The translations under genes were made by a program, and so were the position numbers. This document shows positions 16,425 through 25,021 of a stretch of 64,000 nt of DNA, in pieces. This DNA is from Sulfitobacter sp. HNIBRBA3233. Its GTDB lineage: Bacteria > Pseudomonadota > Alphaproteobacteria > Rhodobacterales > Rhodobacteraceae. The stretch spans positions 2,480,001-2,544,000 of the forward strand of contig NZ_JBEFLP010000001.1 of NCBI RefSeq assembly GCF_040149665.1, written 5' to 3'. Numbering within the stretch: position 1 is the stretch's first letter; each line of letters starts with the position of its first letter. The notes below the pieces were generated by a model, which saw only the letters and a list, made by a program, of their open reading frames with translations, made no database searches and had not been told where the DNA came from.

Positions 16425-16799
16425 ATGACCGCAACACTCTATGTCTGCACCACCTGCCGCGCGGGTGAAGCTGTCGAAGACGACACCATGCGCCCGGGCG
16501 CGGTGCTGCACCGCGCACTGCAAGCGGGTGGCGCGCCCGCGGGGGTGCGTATTGTCGGGGTCGAGTGCCTGTCGGCCTGCAAGACCGGCGCCGCGATCGC
16601 GCTGTCCGCGCCCGGCAAGTGGACCTATGTCTACGGTCACATGACTCCTGACGACGCCGCAGAGATCCTTGCAGGTGCTGCCGCCTACGCGGCCACGCCC
16701 GACGGGTTGGTGCCCTGGCGCGAGCGCCCGGTGATCTTCCGCAAACAAAGCGTGGCCCGCGTGCCCGCGTTCACACTACCAACGGAGGCTGCCGAGTGA
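16425..16799 (+). CDS. DUF1636 ferredoxin-like protein, copy 1
   Basis: 124 residues. Cysteines C8, C11 (YVCTTCRAG) and C48, C52 (VECLSACKTG) form a CX2C...CX3C pattern as in thioredoxin-fold [2Fe-2S] ferredoxins; this matches DUF1636. ATG at 16425 has a strong GGAAGGAG site, and the stop overlaps the cobW GTG. DUF1636 genes commonly sit in cobalamin clusters, and a redox or metal-handling role is plausible but unproven. A second, shorter copy lies at 29401 in the same operon. Confidence 0.75.
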   Translation: MTATLYVCTTCRAGEAVEDDTMRPGAVLHRALQAGGAPAGVRIVGVECLSACKTGAAIALSAPGKWTYVYGHMTPDDAAEILAGAAAYAATPDGLVPWRERPVIFRKQSVARVPAFTLPTEAAE

Positions 16800-17830
16800 G
16801 CGACCTGTCAAAAATCCCCGTCACCGTGATCACCGGCTTCCTTGGATCGGGCAAGACGACCCTGATCCGTCATCTGATGACCAATGCGGGCGGTCGCCGT
16901 CTTGCGGTGCTCGTCAATGAATTCGGGACCGTGGGGGTGGATGGCGACATCCTGCGCTCCTGTGCGATCCCGGACTGCCCTGAGGAAAATATCGTCGAAC
17001 TGGCCAACGGATGTATCTGCTGCACCGTGGCGGATGATTTCATCCCCACGATCGAGGCGTTGATGGCGCTGCCGACCCGTCCCGACCACATCCTGATCGA
17101 AACCTCCGGCCTCGCGCTGCCGAAGCCGCTGCTCAAGGCGTTCGACTGGCCCGCGATCCGCTCCAAGATCACCGTCGATGGCGTGATCGCGCTGGCCGAC
17201 GCCGAAGCCGTTGCCGCAGGCACCTTCGCCTCCGACGTGGCCGCCGTGGACGCGCAGCGTCTGGCCGACGACAGTCTCGACCACGAAACGCCGCTCTCCG
17301 AGGTCTTCGAAGATCAGATCAATTGCGCGGACATCATCCTGATGTCGAAGGCCGATCTGGCCGGTCCCGAAGGTCTGTCCAAGGCCCGTGAGGTGATCGA
17401 GGCGGAAAGCGAGCGCAAGATCCCGATCCTCGAGATGACCGAGGGCGTCATCGACCCGAATGTGGTTCTGGGCCTCGACGCCCGCGCCGAAGACGACCTT
17501 GCCGCGCGTCCCTCGCACCACGACGGCGCCGACGACCACGAGCATGACGATTTCGACACGATCGTCGTTCCCATGCCCGAGATCGAGGATGTGGATGCGC
17601 TGGTTCAGGCGATCGAATCGCTGGCGAAGGAACAGCAGATCCTGCGCGTGAAGGGCTATGTCGCCGTCAAAGGCAAGCCGATGCGCCTGCTGGTGCAGGC
17701 CGTGGGCACCCGTGTGCGCCACCAGTTCGACCGTCTCTGGGGGTCCGAGGTCCGCTCCGGCGCGCTGGTTGTCATCGCCGAACACGACCACATCGACCAC
17801 AACAAGATCCGGGAGGCGCTGGGCGCGTAA
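16796..17830 (+). CDS. cobW: CobW GTPase (G3E family metallochaperone)
   Basis: 344 residues, GTG start overlapping the preceding stop. P-loop GFLGSGKTT at 14-22, metal-binding CxCC motif C73, C75, C76 (NGCICC), an ILMSKADL guanine-specificity motif (SKAD), and a histidine-rich stretch near 240 (SHHDGADDHEHDD) that probably binds metal. The CobW C-terminal domain ends with EHDHIDH. Proposed to deliver Co2+ to the CobN-ST cobaltochelatase; cobN follows three bases downstream, which supports that. Confidence 0.92.
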   Translation: MSDLSKIPVTVITGFLGSGKTTLIRHLMTNAGGRRLAVLVNEFGTVGVDGDILRSCAIPDCPEENIVELANGCICCTVADDFIPTIEALMALPTRPDHILIETSGLALPKPLLKAFDWPAIRSKITVDGVIALADAEAVAAGTFASDVAAVDAQRLADDSLDHETPLSEVFEDQINCADIILMSKADLAGPEGLSKAREVIEAESERKIPILEMTEGVIDPNVVLGLDARAEDDLAARPSHHDGADDHEHDDFDTIVVPMPEIEDVDALVQAIESLAKEQQILRVKGYVAVKGKPMRLLVQAVGTRVRHQFDRLWGSEVRSGALVVIAEHDHIDHNKIREALGA

Positions 17831-17833
17831 ACC

Positions 17834-20800
17834 ATGCACGTCGTTTTCCGCGAAAGCCACGGGTTGGAGGATTCCGAAACCCCGTATGATCCCGGGCAAA
17901 GCCCTGCGGATCTGGTGGTGCTGTCGTTCTCCGACAGTGACCTCGGCGCTTTCGCGGCGGGATGGCATCGTGCGGGCGGGGCGGGCGGCAGCCTGCCTTC
18001 GCTGCGTCTGTGCAACCTCACGGCCCTGCGCCACCCGGCGTCCATCGACAACTACGTCGATGCGACGCTGACCGGCGCCAAGGGTATTCTGATCCGCCTG
18101 ATCGGCGGCGAGAACTACTGGCCCTACGGCATCATGCAGGTGCAGGATTTCGCCCGCCGTCACGGGATAGCACTGGCGGTGCTGCCCGCGGACGGGCGCG
18201 AGGATCCGACACTCGACGCGCATTCGACACTGCCGACCTCGACGCTGCGGCGGCTCCAGCATCTGTGCGATGCCGGCGGTGCGGTCGCGGCGCAGGCCGC
18301 GCTGGCGCAGATGGCGCTGGCCGCGGGGCTCTATGCCGGTCCGGTGCCGGGGGCGAAAACCGTGCCCGACTGCGGCTTTTATGACCCCGATCGCGGTGTC
18401 ATTCCCTTTGTGGACACCGAGGGCGATACGGTCGCGGTGACCTTCTACCGCAGCTATCTGACCGCCGCCGATACCGCCCCGGTGGATGCGCTGATCCGGA
18501 TCCTGCGCGACCGGGGCTACAACGCGGTGGGCGTTTTCGCACCTTCGCTGAAAAACCCGACTGCGCGCGATTTCATCCCCTCCGCGCTGGCACAGTTGTC
18601 GCCGGTCGCCATCGTCAACGCCACGGCCTTCTCCGGGCGCGGCAGCGATTCCACCTCGCCGCTCGACACAGCCGGTTGCCCGGTGTTCCAGGTGGCGCTG
18701 TCTACCGCCCGCAAGAAGGAGTGGGCCGACAGCGAACGCGGGCTGTCGCCTGCGGATCTGGCCATGCATGTTGTGCTGCCCGAAGTCGACGGGCGCATCT
18801 TTACCGGTGTCATCAGCTTCAAGGCACCGGAGAAGAAAGACCCCGATCTGCAATATTCACGCTTCTCGCACCGCGCCCATGCCGCGCGGATCGACGCCGT
18901 GGTCGACCGGATCGACGGCTGGCACCGCCTGGCGAAAACCCCCGCTGCCGCGCGCAGGATTGCGCTGGTTCTGTCGACCTATCCGGGCCGGGATGACCAG
19001 ATCGCCCATGCCGTCGGGCTCGATGCGCTGGCCTCTGCCGAAGATATGCTCCTGACCTTGGGCAGTGCGGGCTATTCGGTCACCCCCGAGATCGGATTTG
19101 GTAAAACACTGGCCCACGCCCGTATCGACTGGCCGCTGGCCGAGTACGAGGCAGCGCTTGCCAGCCTGCCCGAGACGCTGCGCACCGATCTGCTGACTGC
19201 GTGGGGCGCGCCGCAGGACGATCCGCTGTTTAGCGACGGCGCGTTCCATTTCGCCGCCCGCGAGTGCGGCAAGGCGCTGGTGGCGCTCCAGCCCGAACGC
19301 GGGGCGATTGCGCAGCGCGACACCGATTACCACGATCTGGCCCGTGTGCCGCGCCACTCCTACGTCGCCTTCTATCTCTGGCTGCGGGCGCAGGGGCATC
19401 ACGCGCTTGTCCACATCGGGGCCCATGGCACGCTGGAATGGCTGCCGGGCAAATCCGTCGCCCTGTCCGACGAGTGCTGGCCCGAGGCGCTGACCGGCGC
19501 GCTGCCCGTGATCTATCCTTTCATCGTCAACGACCCCGGCGAGGCCGCGCAGGCCAAGCGGCGTATCGGCGCGGTCACGCTGGGCCACGTCCCGCCCCCG
19601 ATGGTCGACAGCGAAACCCCCGATGCCCTGCTGCGGCTTGAGAGGTTGCTCGACGAATACTCTACCGCCGATGGTCTGGACCCCGCGCGCCGCGACCGTC
19701 TGGTTGGCAACATCCGCGACGAGGCCCGCGCCGCCGGTGTCGAGGATGATCTGGGCCTTGCGCCCGACGCCTGCGAGGCCGAGGCGATCACCCGCATCGA
19801 CCGGTTCGTCTGCGACATCAAGGAAAGCCAGTACGGCGACGGCCTGCACATCTTTGGCCGCGCCGAGGGAGAAACCGACGGCCTGCTGGCCGCGCTCGAC
19901 GGGCGGCGCGTGGCGTCCGGTCCCTCCGGGTCGCCCTACCGTGGCCGGTCCGACGTGCTGCCGACGGGGCGGAACCTCTATTCCGTTGATCCGCGCGCCG
20001 TGCCGTCCCGCGCGGCTTATGCGCAGGGGGTGAAACTGGCCGAAGAACTGCTGCGCCGGCATCTTCAGGATCAGGGCGACTGGCCGAAGGGGCTGGTGGT
20101 CGATCTCTGGGGGTCGGCCACCATGCGCACCGCGGGCGAGGAAGTTGCAATGGCGATGCACCTCGCGGGGCTCGCGCCCACTTGGGACGACGGGTCCGAA
20201 CGCGTCTCGGGGTTCGAGGTGCTGCCGCTCACGCTGCTGGATCGTCCGCGCATCGACGTAACCCTGCGGGTCTCGGGCCTCTTCCGCGATATATTCCCGG
20301 GCTTGGCGGGCCTGTTCGATGCCGGTGCCGCAGCACTCGCTGCGCGCGAGGAAGCGGACGACATGAACCCCTACAAGCAGCGCGCCGCCCGTGTGTTCGG
20401 CCCCAAGCCGGGGCTTTACGGGATGAACATGGAGGCCGCGATGCTGGACTATTCAGAGGCCGGTCGCGGCGCGGCCGGGGAGGCATGGCTGAAAGCCTCC
20501 GAATGGGCGCTGGACGCAAAAGGCGAGGCGCACCAGGACCGCGCGGGGCTGGAGGCGCGTCTGCGCGCCGCCGACGGGTTTGCCCATGTGCAGGACCTCA
20601 CCGAGACCGATCTGCTTCTTTCGTCCGATTATGCCAGCCACGAAGGCGGCTTTGCCGCTGCGATGGCGCAGCTCGGCGCGGCGGAGCCCGCGATGTATCA
20701 CGTCGACAGCACCCGCATGGGCGACCCCCGCGCCCGCGCCTTGCCCGAAGAAATCGCGCGGGTGGTGCGGGCACGTGCGGCGAATCCCGATTGGGCCAAC

Positions 20801-21076
20801 GGCATGATGCGCCACGGTTTCCGCGGTGCCGCCGAAGTTGCCGCAACCCTCGACAACCTCGCCGCTTTTGCGCATCTGACACGCTCGGTCCCGGCGCATC
20901 TCTTCGATCTCTATTTTGACGCAACGCTGGGGCGTGACGATCTGGTGGCCTTCATGGAGGCCGAAAATCCCCGCGCATTGGAAGCGATGCGCAACCGGTT
21001 CGCAGCCCTGCGCGATGCGGGCCTGTGGGTCACACGCCGGAATTCGATTTCGGCAGCGATGGAGGCGGCTGAATGA
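17834..21076 (+). CDS. cobN: Aerobic cobaltochelatase subunit CobN
   Basis: 1080 residues. Large subunit of the ATP-dependent CobNST chelatase that inserts cobalt into hydrogenobyrinic acid a,c-diamide. It belongs to the CobN/Mg-chelatase BchH family; recognisable parts include HIGAHGTLEWLPGKSVALS, YRGRSDVLPTGRNLYSVDPRAVPS in adjoining blocks, and LVVDLWGSATMRTAGEE. Length is at the shorter end for CobN but no domain is visibly missing. Ends with an ATGA overlap into cobG. The CobS and CobT partners are not in the window. Confidence 0.93.
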   Translation: MHVVFRESHGLEDSETPYDPGQSPADLVVLSFSDSDLGAFAAGWHRAGGAGGSLPSLRLCNLTALRHPASIDNYVDATLTGAKGILIRLIGGENYWPYGIMQVQDFARRHGIALAVLPADGREDPTLDAHSTLPTSTLRRLQHLCDAGGAVAAQAALAQMALAAGLYAGPVPGAKTVPDCGFYDPDRGVIPFVDTEGDTVAVTFYRSYLTAADTAPVDALIRILRDRGYNAVGVFAPSLKNPTARDFIPSALAQLSPVAIVNATAFSGRGSDSTSPLDTAGCPVFQVALSTARKKEWADSERGLSPADLAMHVVLPEVDGRIFTGVISFKAPEKKDPDLQYSRFSHRAHAARIDAVVDRIDGWHRLAKTPAAARRIALVLSTYPGRDDQIAHAVGLDALASAEDMLLTLGSAGYSVTPEIGFGKTLAHARIDWPLAEYEAALASLPETLRTDLLTAWGAPQDDPLFSDGAFHFAARECGKALVALQPERGAIAQRDTDYHDLARVPRHSYVAFYLWLRAQGHHALVHIGAHGTLEWLPGKSVALSDECWPEALTGALPVIYPFIVNDPGEAAQAKRRIGAVTLGHVPPPMVDSETPDALLRLERLLDEYSTADGLDPARRDRLVGNIRDEARAAGVEDDLGLAPDACEAEAITRIDRFVCDIKESQYGDGLHIFGRAEGETDGLLAALDGRRVASGPSGSPYRGRSDVLPTGRNLYSVDPRAVPSRAAYAQGVKLAEELLRRHLQDQGDWPKGLVVDLWGSATMRTAGEEVAMAMHLAGLAPTWDDGSERVSGFEVLPLTLLDRPRIDVTLRVSGLFRDIFPGLAGLFDAGAAALAAREEADDMNPYKQRAARVFGPKPGLYGMNMEAAMLDYSEAGRGAAGEAWLKASEWALDAKGEAHQDRAGLEARLRAADGFAHVQDLTETDLLLSSDYASHEGGFAAAMAQLGAAEPAMYHVDSTRMGDPRARALPEEIARVVRARAANPDWANGMMRHGFRGAAEVAATLDNLAAFAHLTRSVPAHLFDLYFDATLGRDDLVAFMEAENPRALEAMRNRFAALRDAGLWVTRRNSISAAMEAAE

Positions 21077-22200
21077 GCGATGCCCAGAGGGTCAAGGGCT
21101 GGTGCCCCGGTGCGTTGCGCCCGATGATGTCCGGCGACGGGCTGGTGGTGCGTGTGCGCCCTTTCGGTGGCCGCCTGCGCCGCGCGCAAGCGGACGGGAT
21201 CGCCTCGCTTGCCGCGGCGCACGGGAACGGCTTCATCGACCTGTCGAGCCGCGGCAACATCCAGATCCGCGGCGTCCGCGAGGACCGGCACAAGCCGCTG
21301 ATCGACGGGCTGCGGGCAATGGGCCTGATCGACCCCACGCCGGAAATCGAAAGCCGCCGCAACGTGATGGTACAGCCGTTCTGGATCTCGGGTGACGATA
21401 CCGAGCTTCTGGCCGCCGAACTGACCGAGGCGTTGGTCAGCGCCGAGCTTCCGGTTCTGCCCGGCAAATTCGGATTTGCCGTCGATACCGGCGCCAAGCC
21501 GGTGTTGCAGGACGCCTCAGCCGATGTCCGCCTTGAACAGGACGCGGGCGGGGGGCTGATCCTTGTGGCCGAGGGGATGCAATCGGGCAAACCCGTTTCG
21601 CTGAAAACCGCCGTCGCCGAGGCGATCGCGCTTGCCCGCTGGTTTGCGGGGGCCCCCGGCGCGCCGAAACGCATGGCCGAGCTTGTCGCTAGCGGCACCC
21701 GCCCAGAGGGGCATTTCGTGCCGCGCCAGACCGGTGCCTACCGTGCCAAACCGGGCTTTTCGCCAATGGGCGCGATGGTCGGCCCCGCCTTCGGGCAGAT
21801 GCGTGTCGAAACCCTGTCCTCGCTGGCAAAACACGGCGGGCTGCGGATGACGCCATGGCGTCTGGTCCTCGTGGAAAGCGCGCGCAACCTGCCCGAGATC
21901 GCGGGTGTGATCACCGATCCCGACGATCCGATGCTGCGCATCACCGCCTGTACCGGTGCACCGCGCTGCGCGCAGGCGCTGGGCGACACCCGCGAACTGG
22001 GGCGGCATCTGTCAGCTTCGCTGCGCGCGGGCGTGACGCTGCATATCTCGGGATGCCCCAAGGGCTGCGCCCATCCGCGCTCCGCGCCCCTGACAATCAC
22101 AGCGCAGCAGGACGGCTACGCCCTGATCCGCGACGGAAAGGCCAGCGATGCGCCCGCGCTGACCGGCCTTTCCCCCGACGAGTTGAAAGACCACATCTGA
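21073..22200 (+). CDS. cobG: Precorrin-3B synthase CobG
   Basis: 375 residues. O2-dependent enzyme that makes precorrin-3B, the step that defines the aerobic pathway. Two sulfite/nitrite-reductase-like half domains are present, with a [4Fe-4S] cysteine set C293 and C299 (CTGAPRC) and C328 and C332 (CPKGC). Overlaps cobN by ATGA and is followed by cobH through TGATG. Its presence, with cobN and cobF, marks this as the oxygen-dependent route. Confidence 0.92.
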   Translation: MSDAQRVKGWCPGALRPMMSGDGLVVRVRPFGGRLRRAQADGIASLAAAHGNGFIDLSSRGNIQIRGVREDRHKPLIDGLRAMGLIDPTPEIESRRNVMVQPFWISGDDTELLAAELTEALVSAELPVLPGKFGFAVDTGAKPVLQDASADVRLEQDAGGGLILVAEGMQSGKPVSLKTAVAEAIALARWFAGAPGAPKRMAELVASGTRPEGHFVPRQTGAYRAKPGFSPMGAMVGPAFGQMRVETLSSLAKHGGLRMTPWRLVLVESARNLPEIAGVITDPDDPMLRITACTGAPRCAQALGDTRELGRHLSASLRAGVTLHISGCPKGCAHPRSAPLTITAQQDGYALIRDGKASDAPALTGLSPDELKDHI

Positions 22201-22829
22201 TGCCGCATCACTACATCACCGACGGGGCGGAAATTTACCGCCAGTCCTTTGCCACCATCCGCGCTGAGGCTGCCCTGGCCCGTTTCACCCCCGAGGAAGA
22301 GATCGTCGCTGTTCGCATGATCCATGCGGCTGGCATGGTCGGACTCGAAGATCACATCGCCTTCACCGAAGGCATGGCGATAGCCGCACGCGCCGCGCTG
22401 GAAGACGGCGCGCCGATCCTCTGCGACGCCTATATGGTCAGCGAAGGCATCACCCGCAAACGCCTGCCCCGCGAGAATGCCGTGATCTGCACCCTGCGCG
22501 ATCCGCGCGTGCCGGATATGGCGCGCGAGATGTCGAACACCCGTTCCGCCGCCGCTCTCGAGCTCTGGCGCCCCGATCTGCAAGGCGCTGTTGTCGCCAT
22601 CGGCAATGCACCCACCGCGCTTTTCCATCTTCTGAACATGCTCGAAGATCCCGATTGCCCGCGCCCTGCCGCCATCATCGGCTGTCCCGTCGGCTTCATC
22701 GGTGCCGCCGAAAGCAAGGACGCGCTCATGGCGGCCCCGCCGGTGCCGTCGATGATCGTGCGCGGGCGCCTGGGCGGTTCCGCGATCACGGTCGCGGCGG
22801 TCAACGCTCTGGCCAGCCGGGTGGAGTAG
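22200..22829 (+). CDS. cobH: Precorrin-8X methylmutase CobH
   Basis: 209 residues. Moves a methyl group from C11 to C12 to give hydrogenobyrinic acid. Family signatures include the N-terminal IYRQSFATIRAEA, VRMIHAAGMVGLEDHI carrying the catalytic His, and the glycine-rich IGCPVGFIGAAESK with IVRGRLGGSAITVAAVN near the end. ATG at 22200 overlaps the cobG stop. Five bases separate it from cobI. Confidence 0.93.
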   Translation: MPHHYITDGAEIYRQSFATIRAEAALARFTPEEEIVAVRMIHAAGMVGLEDHIAFTEGMAIAARAALEDGAPILCDAYMVSEGITRKRLPRENAVICTLRDPRVPDMAREMSNTRSAAALELWRPDLQGAVVAIGNAPTALFHLLNMLEDPDCPRPAAIIGCPVGFIGAAESKDALMAAPPVPSMIVRGRLGGSAITVAAVNALASRVE

Positions 22830-22833
22830 AGAC

Positions 22834-23565
22834 ATGGGAAAGGTCATTTGCGCCGGGCTCGGACCCGGTGATCCGGAATTGATGAGCGTCAAATCCGACC
22901 GCGCCATTCGCGGCGCCAGACACCTCGCCTATTTCCGCAAGAAAGGCCGCAAGGGGCAGGCCCGCACCATCGTGCGCGACATGCTGCGCGACGATGTCGT
23001 GGAATATCCGATGGAATACCCCGTCACGACCGAACTGCACTTCGGCTCCGATGAGTATCGCCAGCTGATGGTGGATTTCTACGCGGAATGGGCCGACAAG
23101 CTGGAGGCGCTGGCCCGCGATCACGATGTGGTTGTACTCTGCGAGGGGGATCCGTTCTTCTACGGCTCGTTCATGCATCTGCACACGCGCCTGCAGGGCC
23201 GCACCGAAGTCGAGGTCCTGCCGGCCATTCCCGGTATGGTCGGCTGCTGGAACGCGCTCGATACCCCCTTCACATGGGGTGACGACGTGATGAGCGTTCT
23301 GATGGGCACCCTGCCCGAGGAAGACCTGATCACGCACATGCGCCGCGCCGATGCGCTGGTCATCATGAAAACCGGTCGCAACCTGCCACGGGTGCGCCGC
23401 GCGCTCGAAGCGACCGGGCGGCTCGACGATGCATGGCTGGTCGAAAAGGGCACGATGCCCGACCAGCGTATCGCGCGGCTGGCGGATGTGGCCGACGACG
23501 ATTGCCCCTATTTCGCGATTGTTCTGGTGCACGGTCAGGGACGGCGGCCAGAGGCCGGGGAATGA
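22834..23565 (+). CDS. cobI: Precorrin-2 C20-methyltransferase CobI
   Basis: 243 residues. SAM-dependent tetrapyrrole methyltransferase: N-terminal GLGPGDPELMSVKSDRAI, the VVVLCEGDPFFYGSF catalytic strand and VEVLPAIPGMVGCWNAL loop. The tyrosine/phenylalanine-rich middle (YPMEYPVTTELHF) is typical of CobI/CbiL. The start follows the cobH stop by four bases and the end overlaps cobJ. Converts precorrin-2 to precorrin-3A, the CobG substrate. Confidence 0.92.
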   Translation: MGKVICAGLGPGDPELMSVKSDRAIRGARHLAYFRKKGRKGQARTIVRDMLRDDVVEYPMEYPVTTELHFGSDEYRQLMVDFYAEWADKLEALARDHDVVVLCEGDPFFYGSFMHLHTRLQGRTEVEVLPAIPGMVGCWNALDTPFTWGDDVMSVLMGTLPEEDLITHMRRADALVIMKTGRNLPRVRRALEATGRLDDAWLVEKGTMPDQRIARLADVADDDCPYFAIVLVHGQGRRPEAGE

Positions 23566-24296
23566 CCGGCTGGGTCGCCATTGTGGGCCTCGGCCCCGGG
23601 CGCGAAACGCTTGTCACACCCGAAGTCCGCGCTGTGATCGACGAAGCGACAGACATCATCGGCTATATTCCCTACGTCAAACGCATTGCCCCGCGCGATG
23701 GGCTGACCCTTCACGCCACGGATAATCGGGTCGAGATCGACCGCGCCACCCACGCGCTGACCCTCGCGCAGCAGGGCGGGCGCGTCGTGGTGGTGTCATC
23801 GGGCGATCCGGGTGTCTTTGCCATGGCTTCCGCGCTTTTCGAGGCGCTGGAGGCGCAGCCGCGGTTCGCCGATGTCGCGATTACCGTGCACCCCGGTATC
23901 ACCGCGATGCTGGCCGCCGCTGCCGCACTCGGTGCGCCGCTGGGGCATGATTTCTGTGCGATCAACCTCAGCGACAATCTCAAACCATGGTCGGTCATTG
24001 AAAACCGCCTGCGCATGGCGGCGCGTGGCGATTTCGCCATGGCTTTCTACAACCCGCGTTCCAGATCGCGCCCCGTGCAATTCGGTCAGGCGCTGGATAT
24101 CCTGCGCGAGGAATGCGGGCCGGACCGTCTGATTTCATTCGCCCGCAACGTCACCCACGAAGACCAGCGCCTGCGTACCGTCACGCTGGGCGAGGCGACC
24201 GAGGATATGGCGGATATGCGCACGGTGGTCATCGTCGGCAACTCGGCGACCCGGCGGGTCGGCGGCCATGTCTATACGCCACGCTCGGCGGAGTGA
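23562..24296 (+). CDS. cobJ: Precorrin-3B C17-methyltransferase CobJ
   Basis: 244 residues. Methylates C17 and contracts the ring to form precorrin-4. Signatures: GLGPGRETLVTPEVRAVID, DIIGYIPYVKRI, VVVVSSGDPGVFAMAS, and the CobJ-specific DFCAINLSDNLKPWSVIE with MAFYNPRSRSRP. ATG at 23562 overlaps the cobI stop. Its last 25 bases are antisense to the end of cobK, so the two mRNAs overlap tail-to-tail. Confidence 0.93.
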   Translation: MTGWVAIVGLGPGRETLVTPEVRAVIDEATDIIGYIPYVKRIAPRDGLTLHATDNRVEIDRATHALTLAQQGGRVVVVSSGDPGVFAMASALFEALEAQPRFADVAITVHPGITAMLAAAAALGAPLGHDFCAINLSDNLKPWSVIENRLRMAARGDFAMAFYNPRSRSRPVQFGQALDILREECGPDRLISFARNVTHEDQRLRTVTLGEATEDMADMRTVVIVGNSATRRVGGHVYTPRSAE

Positions 24297-25021
24297 TTCA
24301 GATGGCGCAGAACAGTCTCTGTATCGGGGCAAACGGTCGTGTCGGGCAGGGTGGGCCGGTCCACAAGGATCACCCGCATACCCAGCGCACGAGCCGCCTC
24401 GATCTTGGCCAGCGCGCCGCTGCCTCCCGCGTTCTTGGCCACGACATGGGTGATGCGATGGTCGCGCAACAGCGCGGTATCGCCCGCCACATCGAAAGGA
24501 CCGCGCGCGACGATCACCGTGGTGTCGGGCAGCGGCAGGCCCTCTTTGGGCGGATCGACCAGACGCAGCAGATACCGGTGCTGCGGTGCCCCCGCAAAGG
24601 ACGCCAGATGCATCCGGCCGATGGCAAGAAACACCCGCGACCGCGCCTGCGGCAAAGCCTCCCGCGCGGCGTCGAGCGTGGGAACATGCACCCAGTCGTC
24701 GCCCTCCTGCGCGCGCCATGCAGGGCGCTCCAGCCGCACGAGCGGCAGGCCGCAGGCTGCGCTGGCATGATGTGCGTTCCACGACATCTGCGCGGCAAAG
24801 GGATGGGTGGCGTCGATGATATGGCTGATGCCTTCGGCACGCAGGTATCGCACCAGCCCGTCCACCCCGCCAAAGCCCCCGACCCGCACGGGAACGGGCT
24901 GCGCCACGGGTGCATTCGTGCGGCCCGCATAGGAAAAAACAGTCTCTATTCCGGCGGATTTCAGGGCATGGGCCATCTGGCGCGCCTCGGTCGTCCCGCC
25001 CAGAAGAAGGACGCGCATCAT
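24272..25021 (-). CDS. cobK: Precorrin-6A reductase CobK (inverted within the cob operon)
   Basis: 249 residues. NADPH-dependent reduction of precorrin-6A to 6B. N-terminal nucleotide-binding VLLLGGTTEARQMA, then IIDATHPFAAQMSWNAH and the C-terminal VVAKNAGGSGALAKIEAARAL. It is the only gene of the cluster on the minus strand. An AAGGA ribosome-binding site precedes tandem ATGs at 25021 and 25018. The 3' end overlaps cobJ by 25 bases and the start abuts the cobL start (25020), so its promoter must lie within cobL. Confidence 0.9.
   Translation of the reverse strand: MMRVLLLGGTTEARQMAHALKSAGIETVFSYAGRTNAPVAQPVPVRVGGFGGVDGLVRYLRAEGISHIIDATHPFAAQMSWNAHHASAACGLPLVRLERPAWRAQEGDDWVHVPTLDAAREALPQARSRVFLAIGRMHLASFAGAPQHRYLLRLVDPPKEGLPLPDTTVIVARGPFDVAGDTALLRDHRITHVVAKNAGGSGALAKIEAARALGMRVILVDRPTLPDTTVCPDTETVLRHLNHSAERGV

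Noticed and set aside
13763-16426. 887-codon open frame on the minus strand
   Set aside because: Only the part from 14659 down is the EamA transporter. The rest runs antisense to the riboswitch, cbtB, cbtA and the His-rich gene and has no recognisable protein sequence.
16808-18853. 681-codon open frame on minus across cobW and cobN
   Set aside because: Antisense shadow with His/Arg-rich composition and no motifs; cobW and cobN are unambiguous.
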